Origin: Methanocalculus natronophilus
Lineage (GTDB): Archaea; Halobacteriota; Methanomicrobia; Methanomicrobiales; Methanocorpusculaceae
Assembly (NCBI RefSeq): GCF_038751955.1
Contig: NZ_JBCEXH010000002.1
Span: 62,001 to 126,000 of the forward strand
Length of the DNA: 64,000 nucleotides
Direction: 5' to 3'
How positions within the stretch are numbered: the first letter of the stretch is position 1; each line of letters starts with the position of its first letter. Under the pieces are notes generated by a model. The model had not been told where the DNA came from. It ran no database searches and saw nothing but the letters and a program-made list of their open reading frames with translations. This document shows, piece after piece, positions 1 to 9,895 of this stretch. Both the position numbers and the translations under genes were made by a program.

Positions 1-2363
1 TCTGGGAGGGTGAAGATAGGATCGTCGCCTACACCTACTATGAGCCTCTCGACTGGTACATCGCTGCCGGTGCGGACTGGGCAGACTTCACGGGACCGAT
101 AAATGATATCAGGAATGCGATTTTAATCATCGTCATCGGTGCGGTTATCATCGGGGGTGCAATTGCTGTTCTCTTCGGGAGAGGTATCGCACGGAGGATG
201 GAGGATCTCGTCAATCTCGGCAGGCGTGTCCAGGACGGGGATCTCTCAGGGGAGATTCAGACAGACACAGGCGGCGATGAGATCGGCCAGGTGGCAGAGG
301 CATTCGGCGGCGTTGTTGCGACGATCCAGCAGTTCGGCTCAGAGATGAATATGATCAGTGATTCCGCAAGCGAAGGCAAGCTGGATGTCAGGGGCGACGC
401 CGCAAATTTCAAGGGCGATTATGCGAATATGATCCATGGGGTCAACGACATCCTTGACGCCGTCATCGGGCCACTCAATGTTGCGGCAGAATATATCGAC
501 CGAATCAGTGAGGGGCAGATACCTGATCCGATCACCGATGACTACAAAGGCGACTTCAACGAAATCAAGAATAACTTCAATAAATGTATCAATGCGATAA
601 ACCTCCTCATTGAGGACGCAAATTTGCTTTCCGGATCGGCAATTGAAGGAAGGCTGGATACACGTGCAGATGCATCAAGGCACCAGGGAGACTTCAGGAA
701 GATCATCACCGGTGTCAATGATACGCTTGACGCCGTCATCGGGCCACTCAATGTTGCGGCAGAATATATCGACCGGATCAGTGATGGCCAGATTCCAGAG
801 AAGATCACCGATGATTACAAGGGAGACTTCGCCGAGATCAAGAACAATCTTAACAAGTGCCTGGCTGCCATAACGCTCCTTGTCAAGGATTCAAACATGC
901 TTGCAGATGCAGCAATTGAAGGTCAGCTTGACACCCGTGCAGATGCAGAGGAGCATGAAGGCGACTTCAGGCTGGTTATTGAGGGATTAAATAATGTTCT
1001 TGATGCCGTTGTCAAGCCCATCAAAGGAATGGGCGGAGCGATGAACAAGATCAGCAAAGGCGATATCCCCGAGAAGATCAGCCGTGAGTTCAAAGGCGAG
1101 TATAATGAACTGAAGGATAGTGTGAACCGGTGCATTGATGCAATCAACATGCTTATCGATGATGCAAACCTCCTCGCCGGGGCAGCTGTTGAAGGAAAGC
1201 TCGCCACCCGTGCAGATGCATCCAAGCACCAGGGAGACTACAGGAAAGTCATTGACGGGTTGAACAACACCCTTGACGCGGTCGTCCAGCCGGTGAACGA
1301 GGTCATCAGGATTGCAGATTCCTTTGCCAATACCGACTTCAGCACAAGCTTCTCTGAAGACGTCCCGGCAAAAGGTGACATGGAGCGGCTGAAGAACGCA
1401 CTCAATAACGTCAGTGCCCAGGTGTCTGAGTCGATCGGTGAAGTCAACCGGATGATGGGCGAACTGGCAGCCATATCTGAAGAGGCAAACGCAAGCGTCG
1501 AAGAGGTCTCATCCGGCGCCCAGCAGATTGCACGCAACACCGGTAAAGTCAGCGAGAACTCCGAGAAGGCAAACAACGGCGGCCAGCAGGTGCTCAGGGC
1601 AATGGAAGACCTCTCTGCAGCAGTTGAGGAGGTCACCTCGAATGCCGAGTCGGTTGCCGCACTCGCACGGAATGCAAACGACCAGTCAAAGGAAGGAGCA
1701 AAGCTTGCCTCTGCCGCTGAGAAGGGAATCGGCGAGATCAGCCAGTCCGCAGAAGATGTCGACCAGATCATCAAGGGCATCAACGAGCAGATGGAGCAGA
1801 TCGGAAAAATTGTCGGCCTGATTTCTGACATCTCCAACCAGACCAACCTGCTCGCACTCAATGCCGCAATCGAGGCAGCACGGGCAGGAGATGCTGGACG
1901 CGGATTTGCAGTTGTTGCAGCTGAAGTCAAATCACTTGCACAGGAGTCGGGATCATCGGCTGAGAATATCGCCAACATGATCGGAGAACTCCAGGCACAG
2001 GCGAAGAAAGCAGTCGAGGCGATGGGAACCGCAAATACTGCTGTTGAAGCCGGATCTGAACAGATGGAGAAGACGATTTCAGCATTCAACGATATCGTCG
2101 ACTCGGTCGAGAAGATCTCACGTGCCATTGAGGAAGTCGCCAGTGCAGCAGAAGAGCAGGCGGCAACCGTTGAGGAGATCACAGCAAGCGTTCATGAAGT
2201 CACCGGACTGATCGAGGAGAATGCTAAAGAAGCAGGTGATGCAGCAGCTGCAACCGAAGAGGCTTCCGCAGGCATTGACGAGGTCGCCAATATGATCCAG
2301 AACGTCAGTTCAGTTGCGAACAAGACACTCCAGGCGAACCAGAAGTTCAGGCTGGCAGAGTAG
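1..2363 (+). CDS. Methyl-accepting chemotaxis protein, 5' truncated by the window edge
   Basis: The frame is open from base 3, so the gene starts upstream of the window; the ATG at 198 lies inside it. In order the visible part encodes the end of an extracellular sensor domain (Cache-like, with WYIAAGADW), a transmembrane helix at about 120-185, a HAMP domain, then about four tandem units of ~94 residues with recurring motifs such as [18 protein letters not shown] and TDDYKGDF, which I read as a poly-HAMP relay. The C-terminal coiled-coil signalling domain has the hairpin tip [15 protein letters not shown] (about 1840-1890) followed by [12 protein letters not shown]. It should sense an external signal and control CheA through CheW. 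The next gene is cheW, 11 bases downstream, so the two are probably cotranscribed. The ligand cannot be told. Family call is very secure. Confidence 0.95.
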   Translation, partial: WEGEDRIVAYTYYEPLDWYIAAGADWADFTGPINDIRNAILIIVIGAVIIGGAIAVLFGRGIARRMEDLVNLGRRVQDGDLSGEIQTDTGGDEIGQVAEAFGGVVATIQQFGSEMNMISDSASEGKLDVRGDAANFKGDYANMIHGVNDILDAVIGPLNVAAEYIDRISEGQIPDPITDDYKGDFNEIKNNFNKCINAINLLIEDANLLSGSAIEGRLDTRADASRHQGDFRKIITGVNDTLDAVIGPLNVAAEYIDRISDGQIPEKITDDYKGDFAEIKNNLNKCLAAITLLVKDSNMLADAAIEGQLDTRADAEEHEGDFRLVIEGLNNVLDAVVKPIKGMGGAMNKISKGDIPEKISREFKGEYNELKDSVNRCIDAINMLIDDANLLAGAAVEGKLATRADASKHQGDYRKVIDGLNNTLDAVVQPVNEVIRIADSFANTDFSTSFSEDVPAKGDMERLKNALNNVSAQVSESIGEVNRMMGELAAISEEANASVEEVSSGAQQIARNTGKVSENSEKANNGGQQVLRAMEDLSAAVEEVTSNAESVAALARNANDQSKEGAKLASAAEKGIGEISQSAEDVDQIIKGINEQMEQIGKIVGLISDISNQTNLLALNAAIEAARAGDAGRGFAVVAAEVKSLAQESGSSAENIANMIGELQAQAKKAVEAMGTANTAVEAGSEQMEKTISAFNDIVDSVEKISRAIEEVASAAEEQAATVEEITASVHEVTGLIEENAKEAGDAAAATEEASAGIDEVANMIQNVSSVANKTLQANQKFRLAE

Positions 2364-2374
2364 GTGGATACACT

Positions 2375-2878
2375 ATGGTAAGTGAGGCACAACGGGAAGA
2401 CGCGGGCTCAATAGCCGGATCGATCCAGGTTGTTGAGTTCATCCTCGGGGATGAGAAGTTTGCAATCGACCTCTTCGAGGTTCGGGAGGTGGTGGAGTAT
2501 ACCAGGATCTCTGCTCTCCCAAACTCTCCCTCCTATATCAAGGGAATCATTGACTTGCGGGGCGAGATCACAACCATCATCGATCTCAAAACCCGCCTGA
2601 ATATCAGGAGCGCCGACCGGGCAGAGGAAGAGTCCCGGATCATCGTCCTTGATGAGAATATCACAAAGAAGAAGGTCGGGATCATGGTCGATGATGTCCT
2701 CTCGGTCTCGACATTCGAGATGAACCAGGTTGATAAAACAGGATCAGCAGACACTGATGAGGATTCATCAATACTTGGGATCATCAAGAAGAAGATACGG
2801 GTAAAAGACAAGGATACAACAGATCTGATCATCTGGATCGATATCAAAAGCCTCCTTGGAGAGATGCTTCGGGAGTAA
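2375..2878 (+). CDS. cheW: CheW chemotaxis coupling protein
   Basis: A 167-residue protein with the full CheW fold: VEFILGDEKFAIDLFEVREV near the N-terminus, then LPNSPSYIKGIIDLRGEITTIIDL and the later VGIMVDDVLSV strand. CheW bridges chemoreceptors and the CheA kinase in the cytoplasmic receptor array. It begins 11 bases after the chemoreceptor stop and follows it on the same strand, so they form an operon. A GGTGG just before the ATG may serve as ribosome binding site. No cheA, cheY or archaellum genes are in the window, so this looks like a dedicated receptor-CheW pair that feeds a system encoded elsewhere. Confidence 0.95.
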   Translation: MVSEAQREDAGSIAGSIQVVEFILGDEKFAIDLFEVREVVEYTRISALPNSPSYIKGIIDLRGEITTIIDLKTRLNIRSADRAEEESRIIVLDENITKKKVGIMVDDVLSVSTFEMNQVDKTGSADTDEDSSILGIIKKKIRVKDKDTTDLIIWIDIKSLLGEMLRE

Positions 2879-3024
2879 AGGATTCAGGAGTAAAGGAAGA
2901 GCGGATACGACCAGGGGGTTTATCTGTCCGGGATATGAACCTGGCAGATCCCCCTGCCATTTTCTTTCTCTTCCAAAGATTAAAGCCCCCGGCCAATGAT
3001 TGCCAGCGACAAGCAGTACCTGCC

Positions 3025-4188
3025 ATGAACAGACCAGTCAAAGACCTTCTCCCACTCCTCACCGTGGGCATAACAACGGTTTTGTCCCTTGTAATCAGTT
3101 ATCTCGCCCTCTCCTCAGGCATCTATTACATCTTCCAGAACCTCTTTTATATCCCAATCATCCTGGCATGCATCCTGTACCGCAGGAGGGGTCTCGTCTT
3201 CTCGGTTCTCCTTGCCGGATCCTATCTCTTCATGCTCATCACATATGCCGGGGCTGCCTATCTTTCAGATGGATTGATCCGGGTTCTCATCTTTATTGTC
3301 GTTGCCATCATCGTCTCGCTCCTCGCAGAAAAGTCCCGTGATATTGAAGAGTACCTGATGAAGATGAATGATGAGCTCTTCTCTGCAAACAAAAGACTTG
3401 AAGAGATGAACACCCGCCTTGTCAATACCGAGAAGGAGATGATGGAGCAGTACAATGAGCTGCTTGAAACCCAGAAAGCACTCAATGATGAGATCACCCG
3501 GAAGACAGATTTCCTGATGGTTGCATCGCATGAACTCAGGACTCCGCTCCAGCCTGCTCTCGGATACCTCAGCCTTCTCACTGCAAAGCCAGAGAGCTTT
3601 AATCTCTCTCCGGATGTTCTGGAGATGCTCATCCACTGCCAGAGAAATATCAATAAGGAACGAATGATCATCGATCGCGTCCTTGAACTCTCGGTTCTCG
3701 ATTCAGGGAAGATCACTCCCAGGTTCGAACCAATATACCTGCATACCTTTCTCGAGGAGATCATCCGGGCATCCGGCGGGCGAACAGATGCTGAGATACG
3801 CAATCATATACCCGCTGATGTGACAATATCCGGCGATGAGTCACTCCTCTACCAGGTATTTACAAACCTCATAACAAATGCCATCCGGTTTAACAATCCC
3901 CCGCGTGAGGTCACCCTCAAATATTCACGTGATGAACAAGGCCACGCCATCAGTGTGACAGATAATGGAATCGGGATCGATTCGACCTCACAGGAGAGGA
4001 TCTTTGAGCCGTTTCATCTCGTTGATATCGATAATCTCAGCAGACAGTATAACCGTCTCGGGCTTGGCCTCCCCATTGCACACCGGTATACCGACCTTCA
4101 TGGCGGCGAGATCACCATTCGCAGCAGGCCAGGGGAAGGGAGCACCTTTACCGTCCGGCTGCCGGAAGAGCCCCATATTTCCAGATGA
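3025..4188 (+). CDS. Membrane-bound sensor histidine kinase
   Basis: 387 residues from the ATG at 3025; the frame is open from 2935, but the extra N-terminal 30 residues are polar and look non-coding. The N-terminal ~100 residues form about four transmembrane helices with the motif NLFYIPIILA, which recurs in the kinase at 30861 and in the broken gene at 58941. A coiled coil follows, then HisKA with SHELRTP (phosphoacceptor His169, codon at 3529) and an HATPase domain with N-box NLITNAIRFNN, G1 DNGIGI and G2 LGLGLPIAHR. It should autophosphorylate in response to a membrane or intramembrane signal. It has no adjacent stand-alone response regulator; the next gene carries an N-terminal receiver domain and could be its partner (inference). 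Confidence 0.88.
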   Translation: MNRPVKDLLPLLTVGITTVLSLVISYLALSSGIYYIFQNLFYIPIILACILYRRRGLVFSVLLAGSYLFMLITYAGAAYLSDGLIRVLIFIVVAIIVSLLAEKSRDIEEYLMKMNDELFSANKRLEEMNTRLVNTEKEMMEQYNELLETQKALNDEITRKTDFLMVASHELRTPLQPALGYLSLLTAKPESFNLSPDVLEMLIHCQRNINKERMIIDRVLELSVLDSGKITPRFEPIYLHTFLEEIIRASGGRTDAEIRNHIPADVTISGDESLLYQVFTNLITNAIRFNNPPREVTLKYSRDEQGHAISVTDNGIGIDSTSQERIFEPFHLVDIDNLSRQYNRLGLGLPIAHRYTDLHGGEITIRSRPGEGSTFTVRLPEEPHISR

Positions 4189-4238
4189 AACATTTTTTCC
4201 AAGTTGAATCAATAAAATAAAAGCAATTATCTGTTTGT

Positions 4239-7200
4239 ATGTCCATCTTACCCATAATGACCGGCAGCAACCCTTCCGATCCACTGGTCTCAATCCTCTA
4301 TGTGGATGACGAACCCGCTCTTCTTGAGATATTTCGTCTGTTTCTGGAGAGAACCGGCGAATTCTCCGTCACCACTGCAGAGAGTGCAGCGGTGGCACTT
4401 GATCTCCTTGCGAGCCGGTCTTTTGATGCAGTCGTCTCTGACTACCAGATGCCGGGGATGGATGGGATTGCATTTCTGAAACACCTCAGAACAACTGGCG
4501 ATACCACGCCATTCATCATCTTTACCGGGAAAGGGAGGGAGGAGGTCGTCATCCAGGCGCTGAATGAGGGTGCGGACTTCTATCTTCAGAAGGGAGGGGA
4601 TCCGAAGTCCCAGTTTGCCGAATTGACCAACAAGATCCGGTACGCAGTCAGTAGCCGGAGGTTTGAGAGAGGTGTGAGCGAAGCAGGCGAGAGATACAAG
4701 GCTCTCATTGCAGTCTCAAATACCGGTGCCTGGGAATACACCCTTGGTTCCGACTTTCTCTGGTGCAGCCCTGAATACTTCTCCATGCTCGGCCGTGATG
4801 CCGCAGATTTTGATCTCTCTGGAAACCCCAACCTGCAGGAGACCTGGATAAACCTGATCCATCCCGATGATCAGTTGAGGGCAGCAGACACGTTCCGCGA
4901 CTTTCTTGAAAGCAACAGTTCCGGGATGTACGAGAACGATTTCCGGATGGCGCATGCTGATGGACGCATGATCTGGATCTGGTCACGCGGCTGGAGGCTG
5001 CGGGACGAGAGGGGGAACCTGACAGATAAAACCATCGGAACCCATATTGATGTGACCGAACGGAAAGAGGCAGAAGATAAACTCATCAGACAAACCGAAG
5101 AACTCCACGCCGCATATGAACAGCTGACAGCATCAGAGGAGGAGCTGCGGCACCAGCTGGATGAACTGACAGTGGCACACCAGGCACTTGATGAGACAAA
5201 TGAATACCTCGAAAACCTCATCACCCATGCCAATGCCCCGATCATCGTCTGGGATCAGCAATGCAGGATCACAAGATTCAATGACGCCTTTAGTAAGATG
5301 ACAGGCATCCAACCGGATGATGCAATCGGCAGCAGACTTGAGCTCCTCTTTCCTGAAGAATCACGGGACGCATCAATGGATCTGATCCGGCGGGCTATGG
5401 CAGGCGAGATGTGGGATGTTGTTGAGATCCCAATCCTGAACCGGTCAGGTGCTGTCAGAACCGTCCTCTGGAACTCGGCAAATATCCGCGGAACTGACGG
5501 GAAGACGATTATTGCCACCATCGCACAGGGACAGGATATTACTGACCGGAAACGAACAGAAGAGGCCCTTACTGCGAGTGAGGCGCAGAAAGATGCAATT
5601 CTGAACGGAATTGGCATCAATATTGCCTTCGTGAACCATGATCTTGAGATCCTGTGGGCCAATAAAACCGCTGCTGCATCTGTGAACCGCGACCAGGACG
5701 GAATACGGGGTCTGCGGTGTTATGAGTTGTGGGGAGATAACCAGGGTCCCTGTCCGAAATGTCCCACAACAAAGGCGTTCCAGACCCTGAGAAGTGAGCA
5801 GACGGTCATACAGACGCCTGATGGGAGATACTGGGATGAAAGGGCTGAACCGGTCTTTGACGCGGAAGGCAGGCTTACCGGCATCGTAGAGATTGCCCAG
5901 GATATCACCGAACAGAAATTAGCCGAATTGGCACTTCTCCAGAAGACTGAAGAACTGCACCAGAAGAATGAGGAGCTTGCAGCATCTGAAGAGGAGATGC
6001 GGACAGCTCATGAACAGCTTGCGGCATCTGAAGAGGAGATCCGCCAGCAGCTTGACGAGCTCATTGCCACACAACAGCAGCTTGCACTCTCTGAAGGCCG
6101 CTACCAGGCGATCTTTGAATGTACACGTGCTGCGACGGTTATTGTTGAGAAAGACACCACGATATCACTTGCAAACAGTGCTTTTGAGGCACTATCCGGC
6201 TATACTCGCGAGGAGCTGATCGGCAGAAGCTGGACTGAGTTTGTGAGCCAGTCCGATCGCAAGCGGATGATCGCATACCACCAGCAGCGGAGAGCAGGGG
6301 AGAGCGGGGAGGGAGAGCCTCCTGGTCAGTATGAGTTCACATTCATCGACCGGTCCGGCACCCCGCATGCCACCCTTGCAACAGTCGGGTTGATTCCCGG
6401 AACCAGCCAGTCTGTTGGTTCGTTTTATGATATCAGTGATCGGAAGGCAGCAGAAGAGGCACTGCTTGAGAGTGAGGGTGCTGTCAGAAGGAAGCTCCAG
6501 GCAATCCTTGAACCAGAGGGATCGTTTGGTGAACTTGAACTCTCAGATATCCTCAATGTCTCCTCTATCCAGGACCTGATGGATTATTTCCACAAGCTTA
6601 CCGGTATTGGTGTGGCGATACTCGACCGCACTGGCAGGGTGCTGGTTGCCACCGGTTGGCAGGATATCTGTACCCGGTTCCATCGTGAGCATCCGGAAAC
6701 CGCCCGGCACTGTCTCGAGAGCGACACCGAGCTCGCCAGTGGTGTTGCCCAAGGCGAGTTCAAACGTTACCGGTGCAAAAACAACATGTGGGATATCGCA
6801 ACCCCCATCAGTATCGGTGAGGAGCACGTTGGCAACCTCTATCTCGGCCAGTTCTTATTTGAGGGCGAGGAGCCGGATCGTGAGGTCTTCAGGCGTCAGG
6901 CAGAGCGGTATGGGTTTGACGAGGAGCAATACCTGGCTGCACTGGATCGTGTTCCCCGGTGGACAGAGGAGACTGTGGATACGGTGATGCGCTTCTATGC
7001 CGGTTTCACTCAGATCATCTCATCACTCAGCTATGCAAATCTCAGGCTGGCACGGGAACTCAGTGAGAAAGATGACCTGATGAGCCGTCTTGCCGCATCC
7101 GAGGAGCAGTACCGCCGGATCGTTGATACATCAGCGGAAGGGATATGGCAGATGGATGCAGGCTTTCAGATCACCTATGTGAACCGGCAGCTTGCGGATA

Positions 7201-9212
7201 TGCTCGGGTATACACCCGCAGAGATGAGCGGTATGGATATTGCCGCTTTGATCCCACCAGAAGAGCGTGCCGACTCTGAATTGAGGAGGGAGAGACAGCG
7301 GAGAGGTGAGGTTGACCATTTTGAGCGGAAATTAATCCGAAAAGACGGGCAGATTCTCTGGACATCAGTTGCGATCACCCCCATCATCGGTGCTGACGGG
7401 GAATACCAGGGTTCGTTTGCGATGGTGGCAGACATCAGCGGACGAAAGGCTGCTGAAGATGCTTTGCTTTCAGAAGAAGCCAGGTTACGGGCGATCACCG
7501 AGACTGCCAAAGACGCAATCCTGATGATGGATCCAGAGGGGAAGATATCATTCTGGAACCAGACAGCAGAGGATATCTTTGGTTATACAAAGGATGAAGT
7601 AATGGGGACGGATCTGCATACCCTGCTGGCACCGGAACGCTACCTTGATGCATATACAAGAGGCTTTGCATCTTTCCAAAAGACCGGCGAGGGTACAGCA
7701 ATCGGCAGGACTCTTGAGTTAGAGGCTGTCTGCAAAGATGGGAGGGAGATAGTAATTGAGCTTTCACTCTCGGCGCTTGGTCTTCCTGATGGCTGGCACG
7801 CGGTTGGTATTATCCGTGATATCACTGAGAGGAAGTTGGTAGAAGAGAAGAACCGGGCAATTGCCAGCATGCTGGATATCGCCCCCGGCTCAATCACCAT
7901 CCATGATTATGATGGGAACTTCCATTTTGCAAATCAGAAAACCTTTGACATTCATGGCTATTCAAAAGACGAGTTCCTCTCAAAAAAACTCGCAGATATC
8001 GATTTTCCATCAAGTGCAGAACTCATAGGAGAACGGATGCAGCAGATTGCTCAGGATGGCGAGGCATCATTTGAGGTTGCACACAGAAGAAAGGATGGAT
8101 CAGTTGTTTCACTTGAAGTCTTTGTCAAAGAGGTGGAATGGGAGGGAAAGCCCGCCCTGCTGAGTATTGCAACCGACATCACCGGGCGAAAGGCTGCTGA
8201 AGATGTTCTCAGGAAGAGCGAAGCACTCAAGAGCCATATTATTGATGCGATACCGGATATACTCTTTATACTGGATTCTGAAGGGAGATTCATTGACGCC
8301 ATGGCATCAGATGAAGATCTCCTGGTGGCTCCAAAAACTGAACTTCCCGGTAAAACAATCGTTGATCTTATACCCGGCCCTGACGGAAGAAGGATGGCAG
8401 AAGCAATCGCAGAGACACTTCAGCACCAGGATATGGTGACGATTGAATATGCTCTCTCTGTTCCGGCTGGAATATGCCACTTTGAAGCACGTATCGTGCC
8501 ATACCTTGACAACCAGGTGTTAGCTCTCGTACGTGACGTGACTGAGACGAAGGCTGCTGAAGAGGCGCTCCTGGCAGCACATAAGAAACTCCGGATTCTC
8601 TCTTCCATCACCCGTCATGACATAGCAAACAAGGTGTTGGTAATTCGTGGACTGCTGGAGATCGCAGGCGAAGCCGAAGCATCATCCGCACCCCCCATCC
8701 GGCTGGATGAGATCCAAAACGCTACTGAGGCCATAGATCGGCAGATTGCGTTTATGCAGGATTACGAACAAATCGGGGTACAAAATCCCAGCTGGATGGA
8801 GCTCTCCGGGCTCATCCGGATGATAGACGAGACAAAGCTCTCTCTTCACCATACCTGCACGTCAATCCACCTCTATGCCGATCCGATGGTGGAGAAGGTC
8901 TTCTCCAACCTCCATGATAACACCATCAGGCACGCAGATGGTGGAGACCAGATTACTATCTCCTGTGAAGAGCGGGATGGCAGTCTCGTCATCACCTGGG
9001 AGGACAATGGCGTGGGCATCCCGGATGGAGAGAAAGAGAAGATCTTTGAGAAGGGAGTTGGGAAGAACACCGGGTTTGGACTCTTCCTCTCAAAAGAGAT
9101 CCTCGAAATCACCGGCATTGCCATTCGTGAAACAGGAGTGTATGGAGAAGGAGCACGATTTGAGATTATTGTTCCGAAAGGTTCATGGCAGATGGAGGAG
9201 CAGGAGCGATAA
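4239..9212 (+). CDS. Giant receiver/multi-PAS/PocR hybrid histidine kinase
   Basis: 1657 residues. A receiver domain occupies residues 1-130 with the acidic pair D23-D24, phosphoacceptor Asp68 (VVSDYQMPGMDG), Thr96 and Lys118. Four PAS units follow to about residue 750, separated by Glu/Gln-rich coiled coils (residues ~275-330 and ~560-620). Next is a PocR-type ligand-binding domain (about 765-940) with clustered Cys/His (CTRFHREHPETARHC, FKRYRC). Four more PAS units run to about 1445. The C-terminus is a kinase with RHDIANK (His1460), NLHDNTIRHADGG and DNGVGIPDGEKEKIF. No transmembrane segment is seen, so it is probably cytoplasmic. The third PAS unit has a CPKCPTTKAF motif that may bind a metal or heme (speculative). 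Start could also be the second Met, 18 bases on. The Met at 4239 follows an AT-rich stretch that may hold the promoter. Confidence 0.9.
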   Translation: MSILPIMTGSNPSDPLVSILYVDDEPALLEIFRLFLERTGEFSVTTAESAAVALDLLASRSFDAVVSDYQMPGMDGIAFLKHLRTTGDTTPFIIFTGKGREEVVIQALNEGADFYLQKGGDPKSQFAELTNKIRYAVSSRRFERGVSEAGERYKALIAVSNTGAWEYTLGSDFLWCSPEYFSMLGRDAADFDLSGNPNLQETWINLIHPDDQLRAADTFRDFLESNSSGMYENDFRMAHADGRMIWIWSRGWRLRDERGNLTDKTIGTHIDVTERKEAEDKLIRQTEELHAAYEQLTASEEELRHQLDELTVAHQALDETNEYLENLITHANAPIIVWDQQCRITRFNDAFSKMTGIQPDDAIGSRLELLFPEESRDASMDLIRRAMAGEMWDVVEIPILNRSGAVRTVLWNSANIRGTDGKTIIATIAQGQDITDRKRTEEALTASEAQKDAILNGIGINIAFVNHDLEILWANKTAAASVNRDQDGIRGLRCYELWGDNQGPCPKCPTTKAFQTLRSEQTVIQTPDGRYWDERAEPVFDAEGRLTGIVEIAQDITEQKLAELALLQKTEELHQKNEELAASEEEMRTAHEQLAASEEEIRQQLDELIATQQQLALSEGRYQAIFECTRAATVIVEKDTTISLANSAFEALSGYTREELIGRSWTEFVSQSDRKRMIAYHQQRRAGESGEGEPPGQYEFTFIDRSGTPHATLATVGLIPGTSQSVGSFYDISDRKAAEEALLESEGAVRRKLQAILEPEGSFGELELSDILNVSSIQDLMDYFHKLTGIGVAILDRTGRVLVATGWQDICTRFHREHPETARHCLESDTELASGVAQGEFKRYRCKNNMWDIATPISIGEEHVGNLYLGQFLFEGEEPDREVFRRQAERYGFDEEQYLAALDRVPRWTEETVDTVMRFYAGFTQIISSLSYANLRLARELSEKDDLMSRLAASEEQYRRIVDTSAEGIWQMDAGFQITYVNRQLADMLGYTPAEMSGMDIAALIPPEERADSELRRERQRRGEVDHFERKLIRKDGQILWTSVAITPIIGADGEYQGSFAMVADISGRKAAEDALLSEEARLRAITETAKDAILMMDPEGKISFWNQTAEDIFGYTKDEVMGTDLHTLLAPERYLDAYTRGFASFQKTGEGTAIGRTLELEAVCKDGREIVIELSLSALGLPDGWHAVGIIRDITERKLVEEKNRAIASMLDIAPGSITIHDYDGNFHFANQKTFDIHGYSKDEFLSKKLADIDFPSSAELIGERMQQIAQDGEASFEVAHRRKDGSVVSLEVFVKEVEWEGKPALLSIATDITGRKAAEDVLRKSEALKSHIIDAIPDILFILDSEGRFIDAMASDEDLLVAPKTELPGKTIVDLIPGPDGRRMAEAIAETLQHQDMVTIEYALSVPAGICHFEARIVPYLDNQVLALVRDVTETKAAEEALLAAHKKLRILSSITRHDIANKVLVIRGLLEIAGEAEASSAPPIRLDEIQNATEAIDRQIAFMQDYEQIGVQNPSWMELSGLIRMIDETKLSLHHTCTSIHLYADPMVEKVFSNLHDNTIRHADGGDQITISCEERDGSLVITWEDNGVGIPDGEKEKIFEKGVGKNTGFGLFLSKEILEITGIAIRETGVYGEGARFEIIVPKGSWQMEEQER

Positions 9213-9247
9213 ACAAAGAATTGACCAGCAGATGGGGGAAGGATTGA

Positions 9248-9895
9248 ATGGAGTCTCTTGTCACTGAGGAGATCTACCGGAGCTATCTCAATGCACTGAT
9301 CGAAGGCGACAGAACCCGTTGCACCAAGATTGTCCAGGAACTTATCAATAAGGGGATCCAGGTTCCGGATCTCTACCTGAACCTTTTCCAGCGTTCACTG
9401 TACCGGACAGGCGAGCTCTGGGAACAGAACCAGGTATCTGTATCAGTCGAGCACCTGGCAACAGCCATAACAGAACGACTGATGGCCCTTGTTGAGCCGA
9501 AGATCTTTGAAGGAGGTTATCGCAGCCACTCGGTTATCGTCGCCTGTGTGGCAGATGAATATCACCAGCTCGGTGCCCGGATGGTTGCAGATCTCTTTGA
9601 GCTCAACGGATGGCGGGGGTATTTCCTCGGTGCCAGCACCCCGGTTCAGGATCTGCTCAGCATGATCGATGAGAAGAAGCCTGATATCGTCGCTCTCTCA
9701 CTCTCCATCTATTTCAACCTCCATATTCTCATGGAGACACTTGACCGCATCAAAAAGGAGCATCCCGATCTCCCGATACTTGTTGGAGGCCAGGCATTTC
9801 GATGGGGAGGAACCAGTGCACTGGCAGAGTACCCGACAGTCATCTACATCCCCTCGATAGAGGCATTGGAGAGCGTCATGGAGCAGGTACCATGA
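9248..9895 (+). CDS. CarH/methionine-synthase-type cobalamin-binding protein
   Basis: 215 residues with a helical cap (1-90) and a Rossmann B12-binding domain (95-215). The cobalamin lower-ligand motif reads DEYHQLG (His106), close to the E-x-H-x-x-G form of the CarH family; later signatures are ALSLSIY (SxL position) and LVGGQAF. The cap carries W58-x9-E68-H69, the same W-x9-EH spacing that marks the adenosylcobalamin light sensor CarH; a plain methionine-synthase cap is the alternative. No DNA-binding or methyltransferase domain is attached. The gene sits between two kinases and its stop overlaps the start of the next kinase gene (ATGA), which argues for a sensory partner role rather than methyl transfer. 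Whether it senses light, redox state or cobalamin itself is inference. Confidence 0.85.
   Translation: MESLVTEEIYRSYLNALIEGDRTRCTKIVQELINKGIQVPDLYLNLFQRSLYRTGELWEQNQVSVSVEHLATAITERLMALVEPKIFEGGYRSHSVIVACVADEYHQLGARMVADLFELNGWRGYFLGASTPVQDLLSMIDEKKPDIVALSLSIYFNLHILMETLDRIKKEHPDLPILVGGQAFRWGGTSALAEYPTVIYIPSIEALESVMEQVP

Noticed and set aside
1238-2182. 314-codon open frame on the minus strand
   Set aside because: It is antisense to the chemoreceptor signalling domain; Ser/Ala-rich translation without motifs, caused by codon bias of the coiled coil.
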